The position numbers were made by a program, and so were the translations under genes. Source: Candidatus Poseidonia sp. (GTDB taxonomy: Archaea; Thermoplasmatota; Poseidoniia; Poseidoniales; Poseidoniaceae). Taken from it: a stretch of 10,277 nt of DNA. The notes beneath the pieces are model-generated. The model was given only the letters and a program-made list of their open reading frames with translations. It ran no database searches and had not been told where the DNA came from. Numbering within the stretch: position 1 is the stretch's first letter; each line of letters starts with the position of its first letter. The DNA lies in contig DUIU01000086.1 of assembly GCA_013330155.1 (NCBI GenBank), positions 1 to 10,277 on the forward strand, in the 5' to 3' direction. Shown in pieces: positions 1-7,266 of the stretch.

Positions 1-1749
1 GAGTTCCGCACCTTCGGCACTGGCAGTTAGATTTTGAACGCCTACACCTGAACTGTAGCGAGTCCCTACGCCTCCTGTGATTGGATCGCCGGCGGAAATA
101 AGGTCACCCTTGCTGAGGTTCCAAGCATCGCTTACGCGGATGGCTGGTGGCGACCAAATCATCGTCGCAAGATTGCTTCCCGTTGTACCATTGTTTACTC
201 GAGCGCCTCCGTAGTGGTCTCTGTAGGGGTACATCAGTTGGTCACCAAAAGCAAATGCCCGTGTATAAACGTAATTTGCTTCTGGAACTGGGGCATTCCC
301 TAGATTCCACGAAACCTGCATCGATTTATTTGAGAAATCGAACGCAATCATTCTGTATCTGAACACTATTGGGTTGCCGAAACTGGTTGTTCCCGTCTGA
401 TTCATTTTAGCGATACCAAAAATCGTATTTCCGCTGACCTCTTTCAACTTAAATGATCCACACGGAGCCGAAGCAGGACTATATGTGTCGTGGCATAAGC
501 CAGGTTCTTCCCAAACTGAACCATTCGCTGGATTGTAGAAATACGTCTTAGAACCAGCAGTAAACACGATTATTCCGTTCGCCAATTCAGCCGGTTCGCC
601 GAACGTTCCCGTACCAGTGAGTGTTGTTGCTTGCCAAATGGTGTTGTTCGATGACTCATACCAATAGAGGTTCGCTACAGGGTAGCCAGAATTGAACAGG
701 ACCCTCGTTCCAGAACGAATCATGTTGCGTAACGAGCTACTGCCACTCCCTGGATTAAGATCTTCGACCTGCCAAGCAGTATCGTTCGTTGAATCGTAAA
801 TCCACGGCTCGGAACCACTCCCAGTGTTTCCGTTAGCCCTAAACAACAACTGCGTACCTACCAATGCGGATGCTGTGCTAAATGGTGGAACTGTGACTCC
901 GTCCAAACCGTTTACCTTGTACATTGTTTCGTTTTGAATGTTGAAAATATAGGGGTCTGTGGTAGATTGTACTGCAGTATCACAATGTGTCAATAGCTTA
1001 CTCTCGCTGACGACGAGAAGATGTTCCATCCCATCGGTGCAATTCGACGGAAGGGTGGAATCGTAGGTCCAATGTGTTTGGTTGTCCCAGTTGAAGACAC
1101 CTATTTTGTAGCTCGACGGTATATTTTGGTTAGCTATGCCGATGTGATACTCCTTCATGTACACATTCTTTCCAATCATAACCGCATACCCGCTGAAAGA
1201 GGATTCTTTAGGGTACGAGATGATTGGAGACCGGTACGCTCTGTACACCGTATCGTTTGCAATCGAGTAAGCATAAATCGAATCACCTACGTATTGGGTG
1301 CTACTTTCATCATAATAAAACAACACAGTATCGCCGATCATTCCGAAGAAATAAGGGGTGTTACCGACGGAACAATCATCTCCACTTGGCGTGTCAAACG
1401 TTGGCGTCCACGAGGTTTCATTGTAGCGATTGTAAGCGGCCAAGCAGTAATCGCCATTGTAGCCTTCCTGGTAGATGAACAAAACCACTTCGTCACTAAT
1501 AGCAAGAATTGCAGAACCACTATGGTATCCGCTCGTAAGCATCGGACCTCGTGGTGTCCATGTTGAATTGTTCCCATACATCACGGACGTTGCAGCAGAC
1601 GTATGTGAAATCACTTCGTCCGAGTCGAGCGTTTCTTCCCCGTTTGTCCACGGATTCATTGAATCGAGATACCCGACTTGGGTCATCATCACCATGAGGA
1701 TGGAAAGGATGAGGGGGGTTCGTACTTCGGCAAAGCGTCCGCTGGACAT
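1..1749 (-). CDS. Secreted/cell-surface repeat protein, probable beta-propeller (C-terminus beyond window)
   Basis: The minus strand is open from an ATG at 1749 to the left edge: 583 codons, no stop, so the C-terminus is missing. Residues 1-6 are polar with one Arg, and about 11-24 are hydrophobic (LILSILMVMM), which reads as a signal peptide or N-terminal anchor. The rest is rich in Asn, Ser, Thr, Tyr and Trp, with few Lys, typical of an exported beta protein. A unit of about 41-65 residues recurs nine times, each with N-x-[S/T]-x-[W/Y] or a close variant at Asn 60, 110, 165, 223, 273, 322, 368, 409 and 474. Eight of them have Tyr or Phe four residues before the Asn. The unit around 301-340 (FRANG...EPWIYD...DLNPGSGSSS) resembles ELWxxDGT repeats of bacterial exported proteins. 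The start is supported by a TATA box 27-28 bp upstream. Codon use is more A/T-rich than in the neighbours. The substrate or ligand is unknown; adhesion, S-layer association or glycan binding are guesses. Confidence 0.82.
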   Translation of the reverse strand, partial: MSSGRFAEVRTPLILSILMVMMTQVGYLDSMNPWTNGEETLDSDEVISHTSAATSVMYGNNSTWTPRGPMLTSGYHSGSAILAISDEVVLFIYQEGYNGDYCLAAYNRYNETSWTPTFDTPSGDDCSVGNTPYFFGMIGDTVLFYYDESSTQYVGDSIYAYSIANDTVYRAYRSPIISYPKESSFSGYAVMIGKNVYMKEYHIGIANQNIPSSYKIGVFNWDNQTHWTYDSTLPSNCTDGMEHLLVVSESKLLTHCDTAVQSTTDPYIFNIQNETMYKVNGLDGVTVPPFSTASALVGTQLLFRANGNTGSGSEPWIYDSTNDTAWQVEDLNPGSGSSSLRNMIRSGTRVLFNSGYPVANLYWYESSNNTIWQATTLTGTGTFGEPAELANGIIVFTAGSKTYFYNPANGSVWEEPGLCHDTYSPASAPCGSFKLKEVSGNTIFGIAKMNQTGTTSFGNPIVFRYRMIAFDFSNKSMQVSWNLGNAPVPEANYVYTRAFAFGDQLMYPYRDHYGGARVNNGTTGSNLATMIWSPPAIRVSDAWNLSKGDLISAGDPITGGVGTRYSSGVGVQNLTASAEGAEL

Positions 1750-1773
1750 AACCTCAGCCCCACAACGGCAGTC

Positions 1774-1779
1774 AATATA
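1774..1779 (-). promoter_or_regulatory. TATA box of the surface-protein gene
   Basis: On the minus strand this reads TATATT, centred about 27.5 bp before the ATG at 1749. This is the TATA-to-transcription-start distance in archaea, so the mRNA would start at or next to the ATG (leaderless). No Shine-Dalgarno-like sequence precedes the ATG, which agrees. Confidence 0.6.
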
Positions 1780-1786
1780 GCCTCAT

Positions 1787-1800
1787 CCTATTATGATAGG
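1787..1800. promoter_or_regulatory. Palindromic candidate operator upstream of the TATA box
   Basis: The sequence is CCTAT-TATG-ATAGG, a perfect 5-bp inverted repeat with a 4-bp spacer. It sits 8 bp upstream of the TATA box, about -38 to -51 from the predicted transcription start at 1749, and between the regulator's stop codon and the surface-protein gene. That is where archaeal activators often bind. It is too short and lacks a T-run, so it is unlikely to be a terminator. Binding by the adjacent HTH_10 protein is inference only. Confidence 0.35.
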
Positions 1801-1818
1801 TTTCATCCCGTTTTGACC

Positions 1819-2466
1819 TCAATGGTCGTTGACAAAGGAGTGAATGATAGCAGATTCTGCGGATTGAAGATGTTCACTGACCGTGGCTTGCTTGATGTTG
1901 AGGGCTTCAGCGATGGCCCGCTGTGTGCATCGGCGTGGGCGGTCATAGTAGCCCATCTTGATGGCCTCGTCGAGCACGTTGCGTTGCTTTTCTGGAAGCA
2001 ATTCAAGGAAATTGGACGTGTGGGCTGACTGAGCCCCTAGCTTCATTTTGTAACTCTCACCCAACAACTCTGAGAGGCCTTTTCGTGCCGCACGGAGGGC
2101 TTCCTTCGTGCCGCGAATGGTCACGGTGAAACCATGCGAGGAGAGGTAGGTTGGAGTGACCCACCAAACGTGTTCCAAGGCTGCAAACACCCGAGGGAGT
2201 GGCCCCTTGGCGACAACTTCGAGCAGGGCAGCGTTCTGGCTTTTCTCGATCACATCGAGCACTTCGAGGGATGGAGAAGTTTGAGTGAGGACCGCCTCGT
2301 CCTCGTATTCGACGCGTATGAGGCAGCGCATGTTGCCGCCAACGGTGTTGATGTGCGAAAGGAATTCCACTGAAGAAAAGGACTCCAAAAGGGCCCAACC
2401 GGGGAGGGCAGCCCCCGCTTCGGGTGTGATGGTAATCTGCATGTAACGCAGGTCGGCTGACGCCAT
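1819..2466 (-). CDS. HTH_10 (bacterio-opsin activator type) transcriptional regulator
   Basis: A DNA-binding regulator of about 215 residues, cytoplasmic. The last ~60 residues match the HTH_10 family: a helix starting LLPEKQRNVLDEAI, then GYYDRPRRCTQ, then the helix-turn-helix AIAEALNIKQATVSEHLQSAE. The GYxxxPRR and T-x-SEHL positions are hallmarks of that family. The N-terminal ~150 residues are an alpha/beta region with no cofactor motif I recognise. It may be a sensor or ligand domain, as in Bat-like archaeal proteins. The longest frame starts at 2475, but I prefer the ATG at 2466 because a TATA box is centred 27-28 bp before it, the same spacing as for the surface-protein gene. It lies 92 bp downstream of the MscS gene and just upstream of the surface-protein gene, all on the minus strand. 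Its targets are unknown; the downstream gene is the obvious candidate. Confidence 0.85.
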   Translation of the reverse strand: MASADLRYMQITITPEAGAALPGWALLESFSSVEFLSHINTVGGNMRCLIRVEYEDEAVLTQTSPSLEVLDVIEKSQNAALLEVVAKGPLPRVFAALEHVWWVTPTYLSSHGFTVTIRGTKEALRAARKGLSELLGESYKMKLGAQSAHTSNFLELLPEKQRNVLDEAIKMGYYDRPRRCTQRAIAEALNIKQATVSEHLQSAESAIIHSFVNDH

Positions 2467-2489
2467 ATCTATCATGAACGGTTTGCTCT

Positions 2490-2497
2490 ACATAAAT
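2490..2497 (-). promoter_or_regulatory. TATA box of the HTH_10 regulator
   Basis: On the minus strand this reads ATTTATGT, centred about 27.5 bp before the ATG at 2466 but only 18-19 bp before the ATG at 2475. It therefore argues for a leaderless transcript starting at 2466, and for transcription separate from the MscS gene upstream. Confidence 0.5.
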
Positions 2498-2558
2498 CCG
2501 CCGACAAGAAACCATGTCCTTGAGAACCTTGAACGGTTGACTGAGGAAAGGTTTGCCC

Positions 2559-3860
2559 TCAACTTTCGCCAGCCTCAAACATGCTTAGGACACGGTTGAG
2601 TTCACGGAGGGCATCTTCCAGGGCTGCGCGTTCTTTGCGGTCAAGTTCAGGGTCCTTCAATTTCTCAGTGATGGCTTCAATTTCCCACTTGGCCTCAGCA
2701 CGCTCGCGCTCGAGGGCTTTGTCTTCCTTGATCATCTGCAAACGAGCACGGCGCACGTTGGTGGCCTTGCGTTGCTTGTTGTAGGTCGACTTGAGGGTGG
2801 CTCCAATCTCCACAGCGGTTGGGAACGGGATGCCGATGCCTTCCGCATCGAAACGCTCGGCGATGTTCTTGAAGAGCCAGTCCTTGGCCACGAATTCGTC
2901 CGAGTAGTCTTCCACCCAAGCATAGAGACGGAAGATCTTGGCGTATTCACCGAGTTCATTCAGCAGCACACGAGGTTCGGGTGTCTCGATGATGTAGGGG
3001 CACTCACGAAGAAGTTGAAGCGTGGTGTACTTCACATGAGCAATGTCCTCGTCGTACTCAACGCCGACATCAAGCACGAGGGAAATACGGCGGCCTTGTC
3101 CGTCGCCACCACCACGGGCGTGGTTGATGACCGTGGAGTTCACGAGGTTGTTGTTAGGAATCACGACGAGGTTTTCGCCAATGGTCAGGACCTTGGTGGA
3201 GAGGATACCAACCGACACCACCGACCCGAGGTGGCCGTCAACTTCGATGCGGTCTCCAACTTCGAACGGTTGGTCGAGAGCGAGCATGAAGGAGTTGACG
3301 ATGTTTCCAAGCGTCTGTTGCATGGCCAGGCCAATGATGAGCGAAAAGACCGCCAAGGAGGCGAGCAATCCCAACAACTCGAAGCCCAGTTCGTCCAAAG
3401 CCAGGTAGAGACCGCCAAACCAAATGGCTGCTCGAAGCAAAAAGATGACCAACGAGTTGCTGCCTGAGACGGTAACGGTGGAAGGGTTGGAGAATTTGTC
3501 GATGATCACGGGAATCATGATCTTGACGGCCACGCTGGCCAAGGACGTCGTCAACAGGATGTAAGAAGCACTGAACAACGGGTCGAGGGCCACGTTGAGG
3601 TCTTCTTCTTCACCGCGAATCCACAACAGCGTGAGTTGGATACCAACGAGGAGTACGAAGAGGTAGAGACGTTGTGAAACCGGGCGATAGAGGTGGTCGT
3701 CCCAGGTGAAGGTGGTGGCCTTGACAAAGTCGAGAATAATCTTCTTCATCAAAAAATGTACGATGGCGAGGCTGACGAAGGTCAACCCGAGACCAAGAAC
3801 GTATTGTGCCCAGACATCAAGTCCGTTCGCTTGTTCAATGATGTCGTCAACAACCGTCAA
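2559..3860 (-). CDS. MscS-family mechanosensitive ion channel
   Basis: A 433-residue membrane channel that should open under membrane tension and release solutes during hypo-osmotic shock. Hydrophobic segments lie near 18-38, 62-81, 97-120 and 136-155, with a pore-lining one near 160-183 rich in Ala and Gly. The MscS core follows: LGNIVNSFML, then QPFEVGDRIEVDGHLGSV at 197-214, and the VIPNNNLVNSTVINHA segment at 233-248, which is diagnostic for the family. A soluble alpha/beta domain covers 255-350. The end (about 365-430) is a highly charged predicted coiled coil, longer than in E. coli MscS. The start is TTG at 3860; an in-frame stop lies about 33 nt further upstream, and no ATG, GTG or other TTG intervenes. 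A purine-rich AGGAAGG (3868-3874 on the minus strand) 7 nt before it may serve as a ribosome binding site. The gene is divergent from the RND transporter. Confidence 0.93.
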   Translation of the reverse strand: MTVVDDIIEQANGLDVWAQYVLGLGLTFVSLAIVHFLMKKIILDFVKATTFTWDDHLYRPVSQRLYLFVLLVGIQLTLLWIRGEEEDLNVALDPLFSASYILLTTSLASVAVKIMIPVIIDKFSNPSTVTVSGSNSLVIFLLRAAIWFGGLYLALDELGFELLGLLASLAVFSLIIGLAMQQTLGNIVNSFMLALDQPFEVGDRIEVDGHLGSVVSVGILSTKVLTIGENLVVIPNNNLVNSTVINHARGGGDGQGRRISLVLDVGVEYDEDIAHVKYTTLQLLRECPYIIETPEPRVLLNELGEYAKIFRLYAWVEDYSDEFVAKDWLFKNIAERFDAEGIGIPFPTAVEIGATLKSTYNKQRKATNVRRARLQMIKEDKALERERAEAKWEIEAITEKLKDPELDRKERAALEDALRELNRVLSMFEAGES

Positions 3861-3946
3861 AACGCAGCCTTCCTGCCACGGCGTCCCTCCACCCGTTCAT
3901 AACAGGTTCGCCGATAAGCCTGAACAAAAACACCCAATTTTCCACT

Positions 3947-3961
3947 GTTTTCAAGGAAAAC
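3947..3961. repeat. Inverted repeat GTTTTC-AAG-GAAAAC
   Basis: A perfect 6-bp inverted repeat with a 3-bp spacer in the MscS/RND intergenic region. It could be an operator for one or both divergent genes. It has no adjoining T-run to suggest termination, and chance occurrence in A/T-rich DNA is possible. Confidence 0.3.
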
Positions 3962-3985
3962 TGACTCCTCAAAACAAAGCGCAGG

Positions 3986-4007
3986 CATTCACTCTTTCGT
4001 GTGAATG
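3986..4007. repeat. Inverted repeat CATTCAC-N8-GTGAATG
   Basis: A perfect 7-bp inverted repeat with an 8-bp spacer, so the arm centres lie 15 bp apart. It lies 68-89 bp before the RND start codon. The shape suits a dimeric helix-turn-helix regulator, but no protein is linked to it by the sequence. Confidence 0.35.
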
Positions 4008-4045
4008 ATGGATGCAAAAGAAAAGAAATGAGACAAAAACATTCC

Positions 4046-4052
4046 TTCAAAA
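4046..4052 (+). promoter_or_regulatory. Weak candidate TATA box of the RND gene
   Basis: TTCAAAA is centred about 26 bp before the ATG at 4075. It is a poor TATA match, but the spacing equals that of the two better leaderless promoters in this window, and no ribosome binding site is present. A more distal promoter is possible. Confidence 0.25.
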
Positions 4053-4074
4053 GGCGCGAGTCCGGGCTTGAGCC

Positions 4075-7000
4075 ATGAGCCGACGCTACGACCGTATCGC
4101 AGCGTGGCTTCTTCCACGAAAGCGGGGCGCTCACATCGCGGTGCTGTTGCTTACGCTGTTGATGATTCCAGGGGCCATGACAGCGCTCCAACCCATTGAC
4201 ATGGAATCCTATGAGATGGAATCCCCTGAGTTGTCAGCTCAGACCATCGTTAACGATGAATTCCCCAATTCTGAAATTATCCTCGGATTCCTCATATCCG
4301 CCCGAAATCCAGACCTTGTCCCGGCCATTGAAGAGTGGGAGCCCGTACCCAGGATGGCCGACGGTTCACCCGATTACGCCTCGCTTATCCATCCCTCGGA
4401 GATGATTCCGGCCGGTGAGCCCTGGAGCGGCATCGATGCGCCAACTGGAGGCATCCTGAACCTGACCGTTTTGCGTGAATTGGACACCAAACTCAACTTG
4501 GTCCTTGAACATCCACTTTCTCCCGCCCTCAAGCCGCTGGTCAACGACGTCACAGGCCACCAGTCCAACGGTGCCATCTCCTTGTCCGACCATTTTCGTG
4601 GCTTCATGAACAACACCTCAATCCTGACCCAACCGGGTCTCACAACGCTCGGAGTGGTCACCGATCCGCCGACGAACTGGTCGGATTGCTTCCCACTTGA
4701 CTGCTTGACCTTTGACGACGCCAACATCACGCAGGCTCACATCGACATGGCCGCCGCCCGCATGGCGGAAGCATCGGACAACAACTTCCTGCGTTGGATT
4801 TCCCTCGACCGGGGATTCAAAGCCGATTATACCGCCTTCCAAGAAGGCCCCATCTACGGTCAGTTACTTTCCAACGGAACGTGGGAAGGGGCCTTGTGGG
4901 GCAAAGGCCGATGGACGGGTTCGTCCACGTGGCTGTTGGTTCAACTCGACAGCACCAAGCTCAAGGAAATGGGGTGGGAAGTTGTTTGGAAGGATGCTCA
5001 TCAAGAAAAGAAGGTCCGGTTCAGCGACGAGGGGTTCCGAGTTGGTGGCTACCGTCTGGCTGACGGCGAGCTTGTCCTTCATCCCCCGCAATACACCGAA
5101 GAAGAATGCTTGGAACTCAAGAACGAGGGCGCCGGTTGCGCCACGGAATGGACCTACATGGACCTTGAAGGGCATCTGCGCTCCCACGACCGAACCACGG
5201 TCACCCTCCTTCTGGGGCAAGGCGTGAACGTTGAGGTGAACCGGGAACTTCAGTCCAGTGCAGGACTCATCGTCATGATGGGATTGGCCATCGTTGTCCT
5301 GTTGTATTTCAGCCTGCGCCGCTGGTCGGATGTCGCCATTGTCATGTTCGCTCTTGGCGCTGCTCTGCTCTGGATGCAAGGGCTCATCGGTCATTTTGCC
5401 AACATGACCGGCTGGCTTGGATTGAGCCTCATCGCTCGTTCACAATTTTCGAACCTGTTACCGATTCTGGTGCTGGCGCTGGGCATTGATGATTCACTGC
5501 ATGCGCTGCATCGTTACAAGGAAGAGCGCGCCAACGGCAAAACCTCCGAGGAAGCGGGAAGCATCACGCTCTCCCGTGTTGGTCGTGCCATCACCCTGAC
5601 GTCCCTGACGACGATGGCGGCCTTTGCTGCGAATCTTTTCAGCGATATTGCAGCCCTCCGTTCCTTCGGAATCGAAGCGGCTCTGGGCGTGTTAGCTGCC
5701 TTCATCCTGACCGGTTTGTGGGCACCGTTGATTCGGGTCAGCGTTGACGATTGGTTGGACGCTCGAAAGACCAAGACCGACCACAAAGAGGTCAAATCCA
5801 TCGTCAATCCAGAATGGTTGAAGGGCGTCACCCGAGGCTCTGGCCAGAAAAAGACGGCGGCGCTCATCGCTTTTGTCGCCGTCATGATGACCATTCCCGC
5901 CGCCATTGGCATGTCTCAGTTGGAAGGGGACTTTGCCGTGGAAGATTTCCTTGACGAGCGTTCAGACTTCGCCATCGGCGTGGAGGAAATTGCTGAACGG
6001 TTCGCTGACGAAGGAGAGCCGGCTAACCTGCTCATTCTCGGCGATGTGTTGGACCCGAGGGTCTTTGCGGCCATCGACACCTTCCGACAGGACATGGATG
6101 CGCTGCCCGAAGGAGTTCCCGATAAGATCACCCGTCAACCCGACGGTACCATTGACATCTTGGCCCTTGACGAGATGGTGTTCGCCGCCCAGGGCAGCCT
6201 TGTCCTTGACAGCACGCCGTTTGAAGCCGCCGGGTGGCAGAAGGACGTGGACGGATTTGGAATGAACTGCTCCTTGGCCGGCAACGGCCCACTGGTGGAC
6301 ACGAACGACCGAGAGTGCCTGGCCTTCTTCTACGGCTTCCTATCGCTGTACGGGGTGCCCGGTGTCGGCCCCATTCCTGACATCCCCGCCAGCATTGTGC
6401 AACTCTACATCATGCCCGTGGTCGACCTCGACCCCGACCGGCCATGGCTCGATGTCAACGGTGAGGACGCGGCCTACGACATGATGCAAATTCGATTCGG
6501 CATGACCCAACCCGAAGATTTCCCGGGCATGCAAGGCGGCGTGGCTGAAGTCTGGCGAGACCTTGAGGTGTTCACCAATCTCTCGAGTGGAACCTACGAG
6601 GAGCCTGGCGAGGAAGAAGACGACAAACCCCTGACGTGGGTCATGCTCACGGGGCGGCCCATCACTCGATTTACGGCTTCAACGGCCATGCAAGATGAGA
6701 TGCAGTCCTCGCTCATCCTCGGCTCGGTGTTTGTGCTGGCTTCCCTAACCATCGGGTTCCGCTCACCCAAGCAAGCCGTGGTGACCTTTGTGCCCATCTT
6801 CCTCGTCGTCGTTTGGCTCTACGGTTTGATGTACGTCTCCGGCGCCTCTCTCAACATCGTAACCGTGACCATTGCGACCATCTCACTTGGCGTTGGCATC
6901 GACTATTGCATTCACGTCACGGAACGCTATCGGGAGGGGAGAGAAAACGGTGAATCGCACAATGACGCCCTCGCTGCGGTTGGCGGAGCGTGCGGCTTGG

Positions 7001-7221
7001 CCCTGCTCGGTTCTGCCACTTCAGACATTGCGGGTTTCCTCGTGATTGCGCTCTCACCGATGGGACTCTTTGCCAACTTTGGAATCTTCTCTGCGGCGAT
7101 GATCGCCCTGTCACTCTTCGCCAGTTTGGTGCTGACCACCGCCGCCCTCGGCCTCATCAGCCGACCCTCTGAGGAGGCCGCCATCACCCCATCGCATGTG
7201 GCCTTCGAGGAAGAAGCGTAA
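4075..7221 (+). CDS. RND-superfamily transporter (archaeal MMPL/SSD-like exporter)
   Basis: A 1048-residue cytoplasmic-membrane protein built as two tandem RND halves. Predicted segments are TM1 (about 19-37), a large outer domain (38-390), TM2-TM6 (395-413, 418-436, 460-478, 505-525, 533-555), TM7 (596-612), a second outer domain (613-878), and TM8-TM12 (880-896, 901-921, 928-947, 975-993, 1004-1026). The TM4 and TM10 motifs GIDDSLH (470-476) and GIDYCIH (941-947) carry the intramembrane acidic residues that couple proton flow to transport in this superfamily. Cys 205/210, 345/355 and 732/748 in the outer domains could form disulfides. An acidic stretch (about 841-851) precedes TM8. These features point to the archaeal MMPL-like group that exports lipids or other hydrophobic compounds rather than AcrB-type multidrug pumps; the substrate cannot be read from sequence. 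No Shine-Dalgarno sequence precedes the ATG, so it may be leaderless. The C-terminal tail is short and acidic. Confidence 0.9.
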   Translation: MSRRYDRIAAWLLPRKRGAHIAVLLLTLLMIPGAMTALQPIDMESYEMESPELSAQTIVNDEFPNSEIILGFLISARNPDLVPAIEEWEPVPRMADGSPDYASLIHPSEMIPAGEPWSGIDAPTGGILNLTVLRELDTKLNLVLEHPLSPALKPLVNDVTGHQSNGAISLSDHFRGFMNNTSILTQPGLTTLGVVTDPPTNWSDCFPLDCLTFDDANITQAHIDMAAARMAEASDNNFLRWISLDRGFKADYTAFQEGPIYGQLLSNGTWEGALWGKGRWTGSSTWLLVQLDSTKLKEMGWEVVWKDAHQEKKVRFSDEGFRVGGYRLADGELVLHPPQYTEEECLELKNEGAGCATEWTYMDLEGHLRSHDRTTVTLLLGQGVNVEVNRELQSSAGLIVMMGLAIVVLLYFSLRRWSDVAIVMFALGAALLWMQGLIGHFANMTGWLGLSLIARSQFSNLLPILVLALGIDDSLHALHRYKEERANGKTSEEAGSITLSRVGRAITLTSLTTMAAFAANLFSDIAALRSFGIEAALGVLAAFILTGLWAPLIRVSVDDWLDARKTKTDHKEVKSIVNPEWLKGVTRGSGQKKTAALIAFVAVMMTIPAAIGMSQLEGDFAVEDFLDERSDFAIGVEEIAERFADEGEPANLLILGDVLDPRVFAAIDTFRQDMDALPEGVPDKITRQPDGTIDILALDEMVFAAQGSLVLDSTPFEAAGWQKDVDGFGMNCSLAGNGPLVDTNDRECLAFFYGFLSLYGVPGVGPIPDIPASIVQLYIMPVVDLDPDRPWLDVNGEDAAYDMMQIRFGMTQPEDFPGMQGGVAEVWRDLEVFTNLSSGTYEEPGEEEDDKPLTWVMLTGRPITRFTASTAMQDEMQSSLILGSVFVLASLTIGFRSPKQAVVTFVPIFLVVVWLYGLMYVSGASLNIVTVTIATISLGVGIDYCIHVTERYREGRENGESHNDALAAVGGACGLALLGSATSDIAGFLVIALSPMGLFANFGIFSAAMIALSLFASLVLTTAALGLISRPSEEAAITPSHVAFEEEA

Positions 7222-7266
7222 ACATCGGAGAAAACATCATCAATCAACCAAGACTTGCCTTAATCG

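Larger units (their letters stand above)
3861..4074. other. Divergent intergenic region between MscS and RND genes
   Basis: A gene-free 214-bp region, A-rich on the plus strand from about 3920 to 4055, that must hold promoters for both flanking genes. For the minus-strand MscS gene, weak TATA-like matches occur at 3896-3905 (CTGTTATGAA on the minus strand) and near 3911-3921. For the RND gene, a weak match (TTCAAAA, 4046-4052) is centred about 26 bp before the ATG. Two perfect short inverted repeats are listed separately. I see no tRNA or other RNA gene here. A minus-strand frame through it is judged a shadow. Confidence 0.5.

Noticed and set aside
1021..1566. 181-residue plus-strand open frame
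   Set aside because: It lies antisense to the minus-strand surface-protein frame, which runs 583 codons with a signal peptide and repeats. The plus-strand product has no repeat, motif or coherent composition.
1787..1800. Palindrome as a transcription terminator for the regulator
   Set aside because: The stem is only 5 bp and no T-run follows on the minus strand, so an operator reading fits better.
2057..2578. 173-residue minus-strand frame overlapping the regulator
   Set aside because: Out-of-frame shadow of the HTH_10 gene; the regulator frame carries the family motifs.
2772..3467. 231-residue plus-strand open frame
   Set aside because: Antisense to the clearly identified MscS gene; the frame is open only because of the codon bias of the real gene.
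3847..4191. 114-residue minus-strand frame across the divergent intergenic region
   Set aside because: It overlaps both the MscS start and the RND N-terminus and has no recognisable domain. The region is better explained as promoters.
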